Below are positions 27,121 through 36,512 of a stretch of 64,000 bases of DNA, piece after piece (position 1 is the stretch's first letter; each line of letters begins with the position of its first letter). Source of the stretch: Bradyrhizobium sp. AUGA SZCCT0176 (GTDB lineage: Bacteria; Pseudomonadota; Alphaproteobacteria; Rhizobiales; Xanthobacteraceae). The notes beneath the pieces are model-generated. The model did no database searches. It worked only from the letters and a program-made list of their open reading frames with translations, and was not told the DNA's origin. The position numbers were made by a program, and so were the translations under genes. The stretch spans positions 248,001 to 312,000 of the forward strand of contig NZ_JAFCMB010000001.1 in NCBI RefSeq assembly GCF_018130145.1. The letters are read 5' to 3'.

Positions 27121-29370
27121 TCAAGCCGCGATATGGCGCGAGGCCGCAAGACCCGCGATCGCCTCCGCCAGTTTCTCGCGATCGAGCGGCTTGATCAGGA
27201 AACCATCCATCCCGGCTTCAAAACAGGCGTAGCGGTCTTCCACCAGCGTGTTGGCGGTCAGCGCCAGGATCGGCGTCCGGCGTCCGGGCAGGCCGGATTC
27301 CAGCGTGCGCATCCGCTTGGTGGTTTCGATGCCGTTGAGCTGCGGCATCTGGATGTCCATCAGCACGAGATCATAGCCCGCGCCGGCCGATTTGGCCGAC
27401 AGCCAGGATTCCAGCGCCTCTTCGCCATTGGTGGTGATGACGGCCTGGTGCCCCAGCCGGCTCAGCAAGGAGCGCATCAACAGCGCGTTGATCTCATTGT
27501 CTTCCGCGACCAGGATCGAAAGCCCTTTGCTCGCCGGCGCCGGCGTCGGGGCAGGCTCATCCAGACCGGTCATGGCATCGCTGACGACGCTCGGCGCCGA
27601 TATCTCGGGCGTGGCCGTCAGGCGCGCCGCGAGCGAGGCGGCGCGGAGCGGCTTGACCAGATAGCCGGTGAAGGGGGATGCCGCGGAAGGCTGCAACTCC
27701 TGCCGCGTCGCCGGCGTGAACATCACGATGCGCTGTGTGGCGTGCAGCCGTGCGGCCTCGCCGAACGCTTCGATGGCTTTGGTGCCGAGCGCGTGATCGA
27801 TCAGGATGGCGTGCCAGAGCCGCTCCGGCAACAGCGCCTGGGCGACGTCGGCGTCGGAAACCATGCAGGTCTGGCCGCCCCAGCGCTGCAGCCGCCGCGC
27901 GGTCAATGAGGCCTCGATGCCCTGCGGCGACACCAGCATGACCGACTGGCCGGTCAGGTCGGGTGCGGCAAACGTCTTCGGCGTGCCGGCCTCGGAAGCT
28001 GGCAGCGGGATCGTCACCTCGAACGTCGAACCGATACCGGGCTTGCTCTCCAGCGTGATGCGGCCGCCCATCCGCTTGACGATGCGGTCGCTGATGCTGA
28101 GGCCCAATCCGGTGCCGCCATAGCTGCGCGCGATGCGATCGTCGGCCTGCTCGAATTCGCGGAAGATGCGCTCCTGCGCCTCGGGCGCGATGCCGATGCC
28201 GGTGTCGCGCAACACAAAACTGACTTCACCCGGACGGATGCCGGGCTCGACAATCAATGCGACGCCGCCGGTCGCGGTGAACTTGATGGCGTTGCCGGCG
28301 AGATTGAGCAGCACCTGGCGCAGCCGCGCCGCATCGCCGACCACTTCCATCGGCAGGCGCTCGTCGATATAGGCGGCGATCTCGAGCTTGCGGGCCTGCG
28401 CGCGCGGCGCCAGCAATTCGGTGATGCCCTCGATCAGTTCCGGCAGGGCGAAGGCGCGATGTTCGAGGTCGATCTTGCCGGCCTCGATCTTGGAATAATC
28501 CAGCAGTTCCTCGATCAGCGACAGCAGCGCGTCGCCGGAGGTCTTCACCGCCTTGACGTAGGTGGTCTGTTCCGGCGTCAGCGGCGTATCCAGCAGCAGC
28601 CCGCTCATGCCGATGATGCCGTTCAGCGGCGTGCGGATCTCGTGGCTCGCCATGGCGAGGAAGCGCGACTTGGCGCGGCTGGCGGCATCGGCCTGGTCGC
28701 GGGCCTCGGCCAGCGCGCGCTCGCTCTCGGTGCGGTTGGTGACGTCGCGGCCGACGCTCTGCATTTCGGATGGCCCGCCGGCATCGTTGCGCACCAGCGC
28801 TTCACGCCAGGCGATCCATCGCGCGCCCTCGGGACCCGCGATCTTCTGGTCATGGATGCGGGTGCCGTTCCATTCCAGCACGCTGTCGCCTTGTTCCAGA
28901 ACTTCGAGCGTGGCGGTGCTGCCGATCAGGGCCTCGCGCGGCGCTTGCGCCAGTTCGCAATAGGCATCGTTGACGAAGGTGATGCAGCCGTCGGTGTTGC
29001 GCAGGATGATCAAATCGCCCTGCGATTCGAACAGGCGGCGGGTGCGCTGCTCGGCTTCCTGTAACTCCCAGTTCCGGTCCGCCATCGCTTCATTGTGCAA
29101 GGCGACCTTTTGCATCTTCTTGCGCAGGAAGCGAAACCGGGCGCTCTGGGCGGCAAGCGCGACGCAGGCGATCGCGAACAGGAAGCTGATGCCGATCGCA
29201 AAGGTGTGCGGATTGTAGCCGGATATTTCCGAGCGGCTTGCGGTTATGAAGCCGTAGGCGCCGCCAAAGGTGGCGGAAAAGACGATGAAGGAGCGGAGGG
29301 TGAAGCTGACCCAGGGATGCCGGCGGCCAAAGCGGCGGAAGTATAGTTTAATCCGGTAAGTCCGCCCCAT
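27121..29370 (-). CDS. Hybrid sensor histidine kinase with two receiver domains
   Basis: 749 residues. Two membrane spans lie between residues 20 and 80 with almost no periplasmic loop, then a coiled linker and a PAS domain (about 110-220). The HisKA box FLAMASHEIRTPLNGIIGMSG, N-box LLNLAGNAIKF, and G1/G2 boxes DTGIGIAPE and GGTGLGLSIS follow. A first receiver-like domain (about 485-600) is divergent: it starts VMLVSPQG instead of an acidic pair. A second receiver (about 618-740) is canonical with AEDNE, LMDIQMP and IKPLD. No HPt domain. Signal and target are unknown; no partner regulator is adjacent. Confidence 0.92.
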   Translation of the reverse strand: MGRTYRIKLYFRRFGRRHPWVSFTLRSFIVFSATFGGAYGFITASRSEISGYNPHTFAIGISFLFAIACVALAAQSARFRFLRKKMQKVALHNEAMADRNWELQEAEQRTRRLFESQGDLIILRNTDGCITFVNDAYCELAQAPREALIGSTATLEVLEQGDSVLEWNGTRIHDQKIAGPEGARWIAWREALVRNDAGGPSEMQSVGRDVTNRTESERALAEARDQADAASRAKSRFLAMASHEIRTPLNGIIGMSGLLLDTPLTPEQTTYVKAVKTSGDALLSLIEELLDYSKIEAGKIDLEHRAFALPELIEGITELLAPRAQARKLEIAAYIDERLPMEVVGDAARLRQVLLNLAGNAIKFTATGGVALIVEPGIRPGEVSFVLRDTGIGIAPEAQERIFREFEQADDRIARSYGGTGLGLSISDRIVKRMGGRITLESKPGIGSTFEVTIPLPASEAGTPKTFAAPDLTGQSVMLVSPQGIEASLTARRLQRWGGQTCMVSDADVAQALLPERLWHAILIDHALGTKAIEAFGEAARLHATQRIVMFTPATRQELQPSAASPFTGYLVKPLRAASLAARLTATPEISAPSVVSDAMTGLDEPAPTPAPASKGLSILVAEDNEINALLMRSLLSRLGHQAVITTNGEEALESWLSAKSAGAGYDLVLMDIQMPQLNGIETTKRMRTLESGLPGRRTPILALTANTLVEDRYACFEAGMDGFLIKPLDREKLAEAIAGLAASRHIAA

Positions 29371-29520
29371 CGTCAGTTACCCTGAGATTGTTTGCTCGAA
29401 TTGAGGCGGCTCGATTCGCCCGGTGCTTCCGGCCAGACGATGCGTCGCCGACCTTGAAAAGTGCTTGAGGCGGGCTGCCTTTCGCGGGTGCGATAAAAAC
29501 AGGGTTGATAAAGTGTTAAC

Positions 29521-29988
29521 TCACAGCGAGGCGGCCACGACGCGAGGCTGTGCGCCGCGGGCGCTGACGATGAGGGCGGCGGCGTCGCGCGCCGAAAAGC
29601 TCTTCGAGCGCACGAAGATGCGGTAATCGGCGGGTCCCTCAGTCGAGAGATAGATGACGGGTTCGGACGGCGACGGCGAGCTGGAAATCGCGACCAGCTG
29701 CGGCGGCGAACGGCTTTCGCAGGCGCCGGGCTCGGTGCTGTCGATGTCGTCGATGACGGTAAAGTCCGCCGCTTCCGCGCTGTCGGAGATCTGGACGCGG
29801 ACGGTGGCGCGCCCGGGATCGCTGGTGAAACTGACGTGACGTTCGGCCTGCCAGGACAGGGCCGCGATCTGGAGCGAAGCGCCCGCAATCTCGATGCAGG
29901 GGCGCGGACCGGTCGAGAACTCGCCGCGGGCGAACAGGGCGACGACGGCCAGCGGAACCACCGAGGCCAGAACCTTGAAACGCAACAT
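29521..29988 (-). CDS. Small exported protein of unknown function
   Basis: 155 residues. An N-terminal signal-like segment (MLRFKVLASVVPLAVVALFA) is followed by a hydrophilic domain with two Cys (PCIEIAGA and GACESR), which could form a disulfide in the periplasm. No family recognised. The ATG at 29988 is used because it directly precedes the signal; four extra codons are open upstream. Reading on the opposite strand and other frames gives low-complexity Arg-rich products, so this frame is the credible one. Confidence 0.65.
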   Translation of the reverse strand: MLRFKVLASVVPLAVVALFARGEFSTGPRPCIEIAGASLQIAALSWQAERHVSFTSDPGRATVRVQISDSAEAADFTVIDDIDSTEPGACESRSPPQLVAISSSPSPSEPVIYLSTEGPADYRIFVRSKSFSARDAAALIVSARGAQPRVVAASL

Positions 29989-30096
29989 GACACTACCCAC
30001 TCAGCACAAGCCCGCGACGGGGGCTTATGGTTGGCAGAGTGTAAAGAAAACTCGTTACTACGGGGTTTATGAGCCGAGATTTCGCTCGCTCCACGT

Positions 30097-30238
30097 GTCG
30101 TCCCGGCGAACGCCGGGACCCATACGCCGCGGCAGTCATTTTGCGAAAGGTATCTAACGCCAGCGCTCTCACCGATGGGCCGCGGCGTATGGGTCCCCCG
30201 ATGCGCAATTGCGCATCTGAGCTCAAGGCCGGGACGAC
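30097..30238. repeat. Palindromic intergenic repeat, family B (copy 3)
   Basis: Outer arms GTCGTCCCGGCGAACGCCGG and a partly matching GGCCGGGACGAC; inner CCATACGCCGCGGC pairs with GCCGCGGCGTATGG. Includes the ATGCGCAATTGCGCAT dyad and TCTGAGCTCAA shared with copy 1. Confidence 0.82.
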
Positions 30239-30943
30239 GACGTGGATGGGTCATTGCAAACATGACGTCACATTCTCGCGGCGCGATGCGCCCGAAGTTT
30301 TGCAAATCATCCGCCCCCAAAAAATCGAGAGGGCGCAGGGAATGCCGGATGCGCGCTGCACCCGCGGTCTCGCGTGCGGTTTGCACAAAACAAAATGCAC
30401 ACGAGCATACAGGGCAGCGGAGAACATCCGACATTCCCTGCGCAATGGCTTTACGGCTTATGCCGTGATCTCCCCGGAGACGAGTTCTTGGTTGACTCCG
30501 TCGCCGCCGTTTCCGCTTGCGCTTCTCCGACGGCTTGACGCCTGCAACGGGCGCCAGGACCACACGGTTTTGCCGTACGCTTAGTCCGCGCCGTCGTCTC
30601 AGCGCAAACCAGCGTCCACCGCAACCCGTCCAACGTCCGTGACGACGGCCGACGCCCTTCTGACCAGGACGGGATGGCGATAGATGCGCACTGATTTGGG
30701 CCGGTCGACAACAGAAAAATTTTCGATTTACAGAAATCTTCTACTTGACACGATTTCTGAAACTCAGAATTGATTTGCCCGTCGTGTCAATTTGTCGCGA
30801 CAAGATTAGAAAGCGGCCCGCCGGGACGGCTTACGTGGTGCCAGAGTGACGACTTGGCGACTGCGGGTCCGGCACAGTCCTAAGGCAACAACCGCAACTC
30901 GATTGTTTCGGCTTTCTGATTTGGAAGCGCAAGCCCGGGACCT

Positions 30944-31061
30944 CGTAGGATGGGTAGAGCCAACGGGTCGCGCGAATGCGCGCCCGATGACAGGCTCCGC
31001 GAAACCCATCGCTGACTTGCGACGGAGCTGATGGGTATCGCTGCGCTCTACCCATCCTACG
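30944..31061. repeat. Palindromic intergenic repeat, family A (copy 3)
   Basis: CGTAGGATGGGTAGAGC pairs with GCTCTACCCATCCTACG; the centre is longer than in other copies (about 60 bp between GAAACCCAT and ATGGGTATCGC). It lies directly downstream of the comM-like gene stop. Confidence 0.85.
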
Positions 31062-31067
31062 AGACCG

Positions 31068-32606
31068 TCACGCCGCGCGCCGCGAATCATCGGCCAATGC
31101 GCGATACGACAGCGCTTCCGCCAGATGCAGACGGCCGATCTTGTCCGCGCCGTCGAGGTCGGCCAGCGTGCGGGCGACGCGCAGCACGCGGTGATAGCCG
31201 CGCGCGGTCAGCTTCATGGTCTCGGCGGCGTCGCGCAGCAGCTTTTGTCCCTGCGCATCCGGCTGCGCGATGGTCTCCAGCAGCGACGCGGGGGCTTCGG
31301 CATTGGTGCGGACATGCGGCATGCCGGCGGCGGCGTAGCGCGCGAGCTGGACGTCGCGGGCGGCGGCGACACGGGCGGCGACTTCGGCGGAGCCTTCGCT
31401 CGGCAGCGGCAGGATCAGGTCGGCGGCGGTTACCGCCGGCACTTCGATGCGCAGGTCGATGCGGTCCATCATCGGGCCGGAGATGCGCACCTGATAATCC
31501 CCTGTGCAGCGATCGATCCGTCCGCGCTTGCAGGAATAGCCGGGCTCATAGGCATGGCCGCAGCGGCACGGGTTCATCGCCGCGACCAGCATGAAGCGCG
31601 CCGGATAGGTGACGCGGTGATTGGCCCTGGACACCGCGACCTCGCCGTTCTCAAGCGGCTGGCGCAGCGAGTCCAGCACGCGCGGATCGAACTCCGGCAA
31701 TTCGTCGAGGAACAGCACGCCCTGATGCGCCAGCGAGATCTCGCCGGGTTTTGCGCGCATCCCGCCGCCGGTCAGCGCGGCCATGCTGGCGGAATGATGT
31801 GGCGCCCGGAACGGCCGCCGCGCCGTCAACGCGCCGTCGCGGATTTCACCGGCGACCGAGGCGATCATCGAGACTTCCAAAAGCTCGGACGGCGACAGCG
31901 GCGGCAGGATCGAGGGCAGCCGCGCCGCCAGCATCGATTTGCCGGCGCCGGGCGAGCCGATCATCAGCAGATGATGTCCGCCGGCCGCCGCGATCTCCAG
32001 CGCGCGTTTTGCGCTCTCCTGCCCCTTGATGTCGCGCAGGTCGAGCAGCGTCTCCTCGCGCTCGTGCACTTTCGGCTGCGGGCGCGACAGCAGCTGCGTG
32101 CCTTTAAAATGGTTGGCGATCTGGATCAGCGATTTCGCCGCGATGATCTGGATGTCCGGGCTCGCCCAGGCCGCTTCCGTTCCGCAGGCCGCGGGGCAGA
32201 TCAGGCCTTCGTCACGCGAATTGGCGCCGATCGCCGCCGGCAGCACGCCCGCGACCGGCGCGATGGATCCGTCGAGCCCGAGTTCGCCCAGCACGGTAAA
32301 GCCCGAGAGCGCGTCGGGCGGGATCGCGCCAATGGCGGCCATCAGGCCGAGCGCGATCGGCAAATCGTAATGGCTGCCTTCCTTCGGCACGTCGGCGGGG
32401 GCGAGGTTGACAGTGATCCGCCGTGCCGGCAGCGCCAGCCCCGAGGCGATCAACGCCGAGCGCACCCGCTCGCGCGCCTCGGAAACCGCCTTGTCGGGCA
32501 GGCCGACGATCGCAAACGCCGGCAGCCCGGGCGCGACCTGCACCTGCACGTCGACCGCGCGGGCCTCGATCCCCTCAAAGGCTACGGTAGAAACCCGCTG
32601 AACCAT
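31068..32606 (-). CDS. comM: YifB/ComM-family Mg-chelatase-like AAA ATPase
   Basis: 512 residues. N-terminal Lon-substrate-like domain (GLPAFAIVGLPDKAVSEARERVRSAL), then an AAA+ core with Walker A GSPGAGKSMLAARLPSILPP and Walker B VLFLDELPEF, a zinc-like Cys cluster (NPCRCGHAYEPGYSCKRGRIDRC) and a C-terminal helical domain. In other bacteria ComM is a hexameric helicase that promotes branch migration during natural transformation; whether this organism is transformable cannot be told from the window. Confidence 0.93.
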   Translation of the reverse strand: MVQRVSTVAFEGIEARAVDVQVQVAPGLPAFAIVGLPDKAVSEARERVRSALIASGLALPARRITVNLAPADVPKEGSHYDLPIALGLMAAIGAIPPDALSGFTVLGELGLDGSIAPVAGVLPAAIGANSRDEGLICPAACGTEAAWASPDIQIIAAKSLIQIANHFKGTQLLSRPQPKVHEREETLLDLRDIKGQESAKRALEIAAAGGHHLLMIGSPGAGKSMLAARLPSILPPLSPSELLEVSMIASVAGEIRDGALTARRPFRAPHHSASMAALTGGGMRAKPGEISLAHQGVLFLDELPEFDPRVLDSLRQPLENGEVAVSRANHRVTYPARFMLVAAMNPCRCGHAYEPGYSCKRGRIDRCTGDYQVRISGPMMDRIDLRIEVPAVTAADLILPLPSEGSAEVAARVAAARDVQLARYAAAGMPHVRTNAEAPASLLETIAQPDAQGQKLLRDAAETMKLTARGYHRVLRVARTLADLDGADKIGRLHLAEALSYRALADDSRRAA

Positions 32607-32709
32607 GCCGACCCCTTGCCTCTACCGAGGGTAGCGGAACCGGGGGAGGAACACAAGAACATTACGGGAACATCTTCATCTTTTGGCAAATGGCTATGCT
32701 GCGGTCCCG

Positions 32710-33453
32710 CTAATCACGATGACGACCAGCCGGCTTCAGGCGCCATAGGAAGTCGGTCACTGCTTTGACCGCTGCGGCAGGTGCTCGTTGCAGAAGAAAA
32801 TGCGGCGCATCCAACATTACGCACTCAAGGTCGGGGCGTAGCGACTTCAATCGTTCAGACGTTTGAGGAGTGATCAACCGGTCTTGTATCCCGCCGAGAT
32901 AGAGTATCGGCACGGGGCACCGTAGGAATGCCTCCGTAGCATCAACGGTAAGCGCTGCCTTCGTTCGACCAGCCAGAACCGCCGGGTCGACCGAATTGAG
33001 ACAATCAATTGTGCCCTCAATCAATGCGACTGGAGCGCTGTCGCCGAACAAGAACCATCTCATGAGAAGAACCTGACCCGGCAATCGGAAAAGGAGCGGA
33101 CGCATGATGTGTCTTGCAAAGCGCGGCATCCAAGCGACGGGCCGCGACGCGAAGCTCGCAACGAGAATGACTGCGATTAGATGCGGATGCCCGATCGCTG
33201 CCACGCGTAGCGCAAGGGGTCCGGAGAAACTTTCAGCAAGAATAACGAACGGCTGGCCTTGAGGCAGCAAACGCAAGACGTCGGTTTCGAGCACCCCATA
33301 GTCGTCCTCATGCTTCGGAAAACAGATGATTTGTGGCTTGAGCGTTGGGGGCAGTGCTTTGACAAACCATTCAAAGAGGCGACCCGATCCATCAAGCCCC
33401 GGAAGCAGGACCAACGAGAGTGGTGAAGAAACCTGAGATGCTTGCTGCTCCAT
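32710..33453 (-). CDS. Alpha/beta-fold hydrolase
   Basis: 247 residues. LVLLPGLDGSGRLFEWFVKAL is the oxyanion-strand region. The nucleophile elbow is AESFSGPLAL, a serine in a variant of GxSxG with Ala at the first position. Asp in YLGGIQDRLITP and His in DAPHFLL complete the triad. Substrate unknown. Codon use seems less GC-biased at third positions than neighbours (more CAA, AAT, TTG, GAT), which hints at later acquisition, but this was judged by eye. Confidence 0.83.
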   Translation of the reverse strand: MEQQASQVSSPLSLVLLPGLDGSGRLFEWFVKALPPTLKPQIICFPKHEDDYGVLETDVLRLLPQGQPFVILAESFSGPLALRVAAIGHPHLIAVILVASFASRPVAWMPRFARHIMRPLLFRLPGQVLLMRWFLFGDSAPVALIEGTIDCLNSVDPAVLAGRTKAALTVDATEAFLRCPVPILYLGGIQDRLITPQTSERLKSLRPDLECVMLDAPHFLLQRAPAAAVKAVTDFLWRLKPAGRHRD

Positions 33454-33536
33454 CGTCGCTTAGGATTACCACAAACAACATGAGCCGTGGTCCGACAAAG
33501 GGGGCTTGGAGATTGCCTCCACCGTCTCGACGCCCC

Positions 33537-33848
33537 TCAATTCAGCTTACTCGCCGCAACCACCGCCATATTCGGCGCCGGCGGCTCCAGCATCTTCAGC
33601 GCGGCATCGAGGCCGTTGCGCAAATTGACGGCGGCGTTCTGGCTGCAGCGCAGTCGGCCTGAGGAGATGAATTTTACCTCGGTCGAACCATCAGTTTTGG
33701 GAATGAGAATTCGGGTGGCGAGTTCGATCTCGACCGAGCCGTTCATGGTGCCGTAGGCGCCGACGATGTCGAAATAGACCAGCGGGGCGGCGGCTCCGGT
33801 GTCTTCATAGACAAGGTCGCCCGGCTTGGGGTTCGGTTGGTCGGTCAA
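33537..33848 (-). CDS. Conserved hypothetical protein, 103 residues
   Basis: Begins MTDQPNPKPGDLVYEDTGAA and contains a beta-rich core (VYFDIVGAYGTMNGSVEIELATRILI). No signal or membrane segment. The start codon is TTG, supported by AGGAGAG four bases upstream. I do not recognise a family beyond resemblance to small rhizobial proteins of unknown role. Confidence 0.7.
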   Translation of the reverse strand: MTDQPNPKPGDLVYEDTGAAAPLVYFDIVGAYGTMNGSVEIELATRILIPKTDGSTEVKFISSGRLRCSQNAAVNLRNGLDAALKMLEPPAPNMAVVAASKLN

Positions 33849-33980
33849 GGGGCTCTCCTATATAGCGTCAGGGTCAGGATTCGCTGAACCTTGCTTACGC
33901 CAGTCTAGGGTCGATCCCTAGTGCCGGGTTCAGCCCGGCGGTATTCGGGGCCAGCACGGCCGGCCCCGAATAATTGCAGC

Positions 33981-34964
33981 TCAAAGGTTCATCACCATCG
34001 CCGACGGATAGTAATGGAAACCTTCGCTGGTCTTGCCGATGTGACCAAAGCCGGGCCAGGCGAAATGATAGGACATGACCGGGGTCTTGTTGGCCGCGAT
34101 CATGTCGAGCAGTTTCACGCGGGTGTCCGCCGCCTGCTTCGGATCCGAGTCGTAGGAGAATTGCATCCGCGGCTTTTCCAACAGCAGTATCGGGTGGTGG
34201 GTGAGGTCGCCGAGGAAGGCAAAGGATTTGCCTTTCGAGCTCACCATGAAGATGGTGTGTCCCACGGTGTGGCCGGGGGCCGCGATCGCGGTCACGCCGG
34301 GCAGAAATTCCTGGTTGTCCTTGATGAAGACGATGCGGTCGCGCACCGGCATCAAATTCTTGCGGGCGTGAATCACAAAATCCTTCAGCGGACTGCCGAG
34401 CTTGCCTTCATCGGTCCAGAACTCGAAATCGCTCTGGGTGATGTAGACCTGCGCGTTCGGGAATAGCGGCTTGTCGTCGGCGCCGACGAGGCCGCCGATG
34501 TGGTCGATATGCGCATGCGAGCACACCACGGCGTCGATATCGCCCGGCTTGATGCCGGCTTCCGCCATGCTCTTCTGCTGGCGGCCGGTGGTCGCCCCGA
34601 ACGCTTTCGAAGTGCCCATGCCGGTGTCGAACAGGATCAGCTTGTCGCCGGTGTTCACGATCGGCGAGTTCTGCTCGAGCACGACATTTTCGGCGTCGAG
34701 GAAGTTGTCGGTCAGCATCTTCTTCACTTCGTCGTCGGACACGCCGACGAAGGTGCCCTTGGGTGGGCCGAGCGGCAGCGGGCCGTCGGAGACCACGGTT
34801 ACCTCGGCGTCACCGAGAACGAAGCGGTGCCAGTAAGGCGTCTGCGTGCCGAGCTTGGGTGCCTTGGCGAGCGCGCTGCCGCCGAGCATGGTCGAGGCGC
34901 CGAGGCCAACACCAAGTCCTGCGCCGAGAGCAAACAGGGACCGTCGCGATACGTCCATCGTCAT
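33981..34964 (-). CDS. Tat-exported metallo-beta-lactamase-fold hydrolase
   Basis: 327 residues. Twin-arginine signal DVSRRSLFALGAGLGVGLG, cleavage probably after GGSALA. Metal ligands: SHAHIDHIGG (HxHxDH), GHTVGHTIFM, the Asp in FLGDLTHHP, and a C-terminal SYHFAWPG. Related to lactonase-like and alkylsulfatase-like periplasmic MBL proteins; substrate not predictable. The ATG at 34964 has GGAGGA seven bases upstream. Confidence 0.88.
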   Translation of the reverse strand: MTMDVSRRSLFALGAGLGVGLGASTMLGGSALAKAPKLGTQTPYWHRFVLGDAEVTVVSDGPLPLGPPKGTFVGVSDDEVKKMLTDNFLDAENVVLEQNSPIVNTGDKLILFDTGMGTSKAFGATTGRQQKSMAEAGIKPGDIDAVVCSHAHIDHIGGLVGADDKPLFPNAQVYITQSDFEFWTDEGKLGSPLKDFVIHARKNLMPVRDRIVFIKDNQEFLPGVTAIAAPGHTVGHTIFMVSSKGKSFAFLGDLTHHPILLLEKPRMQFSYDSDPKQAADTRVKLLDMIAANKTPVMSYHFAWPGFGHIGKTSEGFHYYPSAMVMNL

Positions 34965-35119
34965 GCGTCTTCCTCCAGTGTTTTTGTAGAACTGCGTTGT
35001 GGCCGGACAGATTCATCCGCGGCTACAGGCTGCTCCCGCGCCTCGAAATTGGCAAGTAGGATTAGACGCCTGACAGGCGTGCAGCTGTGGTGTGCAGGCG
35101 CACAACCGCGCGAAGAAGA

Positions 35120-36067
35120 TTATTTCGCGGCCCGCTTCGCCTCAATGCTGTCCCAAACCATTGCAGCGACGTCAGGCCCGTTGAGCCGGGCGATGGCGCG
35201 GATGCCGGTGGGCGAGGTGACGTTGATCTCGGTGAGGTTGCCGTCGATCACGTCGATGCCGACCAGCAGGAGGCCGCGCTCGCGGAGATGCGGTCCCAGC
35301 GTGGCGCAGATCTCGCGTTCGCGCGGCGAGAGGTCGGTGGCCTGGGCGGCGCCGCCGCGCACCATGTTGGAGCGCAGATCGTCGGCGGCCGGCACGCGGT
35401 TGACCGCACCCGCGAATTCGCCGTCGACCAGGATGATGCGCTTGTCGCCGTGTTTGACCTCGGGCAGGAAACGCTGGATCACCCAGGGCTCGCGGAAGGT
35501 GACCGAGAACATGTCGAACAGCGAGCCGAAGTTCATGTCCTGCGGCATTACGCGAAATACCGCGGCGCCGCCATGGCCGTGCAACGGTTTCATGACGACG
35601 GCGCCATGCTCGTCGCGGAACGAATTGATCTCATTGATGTCGCGCGAGATCAGCGTCGGCGGCATCAGCTGCGGAAAGTTCAGCACGAACAGCTTTTCCG
35701 GCGCGTTGCGCACGCTGGCGGGATCGTTCACGACCAGCGTCTTGGGGTGGATGCGCTCCAGCAGATGCGTCGAAGTGATGTAGGCGAGATCGAACGGCGG
35801 ATCCTGCCGCAGCAGGATGACGTCGAAGCCATCAAGCGCCGTGCGCTTGGGCTCGCCGAGGGTGAAATGATTGCCGGGCTCGTCGCGTACGGTCAGCACC
35901 TGCACCGGCGCCACCAGTTCCTCGCCGCGCAGCGAGAGCTGGTCCGGCGTGTAATAGGAAATCGCGTGGCCCCGCTTCTGCGCTTCCAGCAATAAGGCAA
36001 AGGTCGAATCGCCGCGGATGTTGATACGCGCGATGGGGTCCATCTGGACGGCGACATTCAATTTCAT
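35120..36067 (-). CDS. gshB: Glutathione synthetase
   Basis: 315-residue ATP-grasp ligase joining gamma-glutamylcysteine and glycine. Opens [26 protein letters not shown]-grasp elements include [14 protein letters not shown] and [13 protein letters not shown], the latter holding metal ligands. It follows yraN on the same strand in the order rsmI-yraN-gshB, conserved in many alphaproteobacteria. Confidence 0.96.
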   Translation of the reverse strand: MKLNVAVQMDPIARINIRGDSTFALLLEAQKRGHAISYYTPDQLSLRGEELVAPVQVLTVRDEPGNHFTLGEPKRTALDGFDVILLRQDPPFDLAYITSTHLLERIHPKTLVVNDPASVRNAPEKLFVLNFPQLMPPTLISRDINEINSFRDEHGAVVMKPLHGHGGAAVFRVMPQDMNFGSLFDMFSVTFREPWVIQRFLPEVKHGDKRIILVDGEFAGAVNRVPAADDLRSNMVRGGAAQATDLSPREREICATLGPHLRERGLLLVGIDVIDGNLTEINVTSPTGIRAIARLNGPDVAAMVWDSIEAKRAAK

Positions 36068-36098
36068 GGGGCGGGTCCGGGTCTGTGGAAGGGGTGGT

Positions 36099-36512
36099 TT
36101 AAACGCTGGCGTCGAATGCCGCTAACAGATGGCGTGGCAATCGCCGCGGCGCAATCAGGATGGCGTCGAATCGCAGCTCGAATTCGGCATGCTCGGGATG
36201 CGCCATCAGCCAGGCCTGCGCGGCATCGATGATGCGGGCCTGTTGGCGCGGCGTCACCGCATAGGCGGCATCATCGAGGCGGGCTCGCGCCTTGACCTCG
36301 ATGAAGGCGATCAGATTGCGCTTCTTGGCGACGATATCGATCTCGCCATAGGGGGTTTTGAAACGCTTGGCGAGAATGCGGTAGCCCTTGGCCATCAGGA
36401 ACGCGGCGGCGCGGGTCTCGGCCGAAAGCCCGGTCTGGAAGGCGGCGACCCGCTCGGGCGCGGCGAGTTTTGTGGACGCGTCGGGCGGCGTGGCGCCGTC
36501 AGTCTTCGCCAT
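36099..36512 (-). CDS. UPF0102 family protein YraN
   Basis: 137 residues. The nuclease-like fold signature [41 protein letters not shown] contains the E-GEID-E.K pattern of restriction-endonuclease-like enzymes. Function remains unsettled; it is nearly always next to rsmI. The ATG at 36512 is used; it overlaps the end of rsmI by 14 bases. Confidence 0.9.
   Translation of the reverse strand: MAKTDGATPPDASTKLAAPERVAAFQTGLSAETRAAAFLMAKGYRILAKRFKTPYGEIDIVAKKRNLIAFIEVKARARLDDAAYAVTPRQQARIIDAAQAWLMAHPEHAEFELRFDAILIAPRRLPRHLLAAFDASV

Larger units (their letters stand above)
30001..31067. other. 1.07-kb gene-free, repeat-rich region
   Basis: Contains a family B repeat (30097-30238), a mosaic segment (30240-30800) with an inverted pair GCGCAGGGAATGCCGG / CCGACATTCCCTGCGC near 30337 and 30430, nested small dyads at 30717-30803, and a family A repeat (30944-31061). 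Open frames exist but give Arg/Ser-rich products without start context. From memory, the mosaic segment resembles dispersed intergenic DNA of Bradyrhizobium. Confidence 0.6.

Noticed and set aside
29373..30563. 396-codon minus-strand frame over the small exported protein and repeats
   Set aside because: Product is low-complexity and contains translated repeat sequence (for example a RRTPGPIRRG-like phrase typical of family B repeats).
30069..30584. Plus-strand frame in the repeat-rich gap
   Set aside because: Starts inside a family B repeat and has no ribosome-binding site or recognisable domain.
31125..32768. Long plus-strand open frame antisense to the comM-like gene
   Set aside because: Composition artefact; the minus-strand protein has Walker motifs and zinc cysteines.
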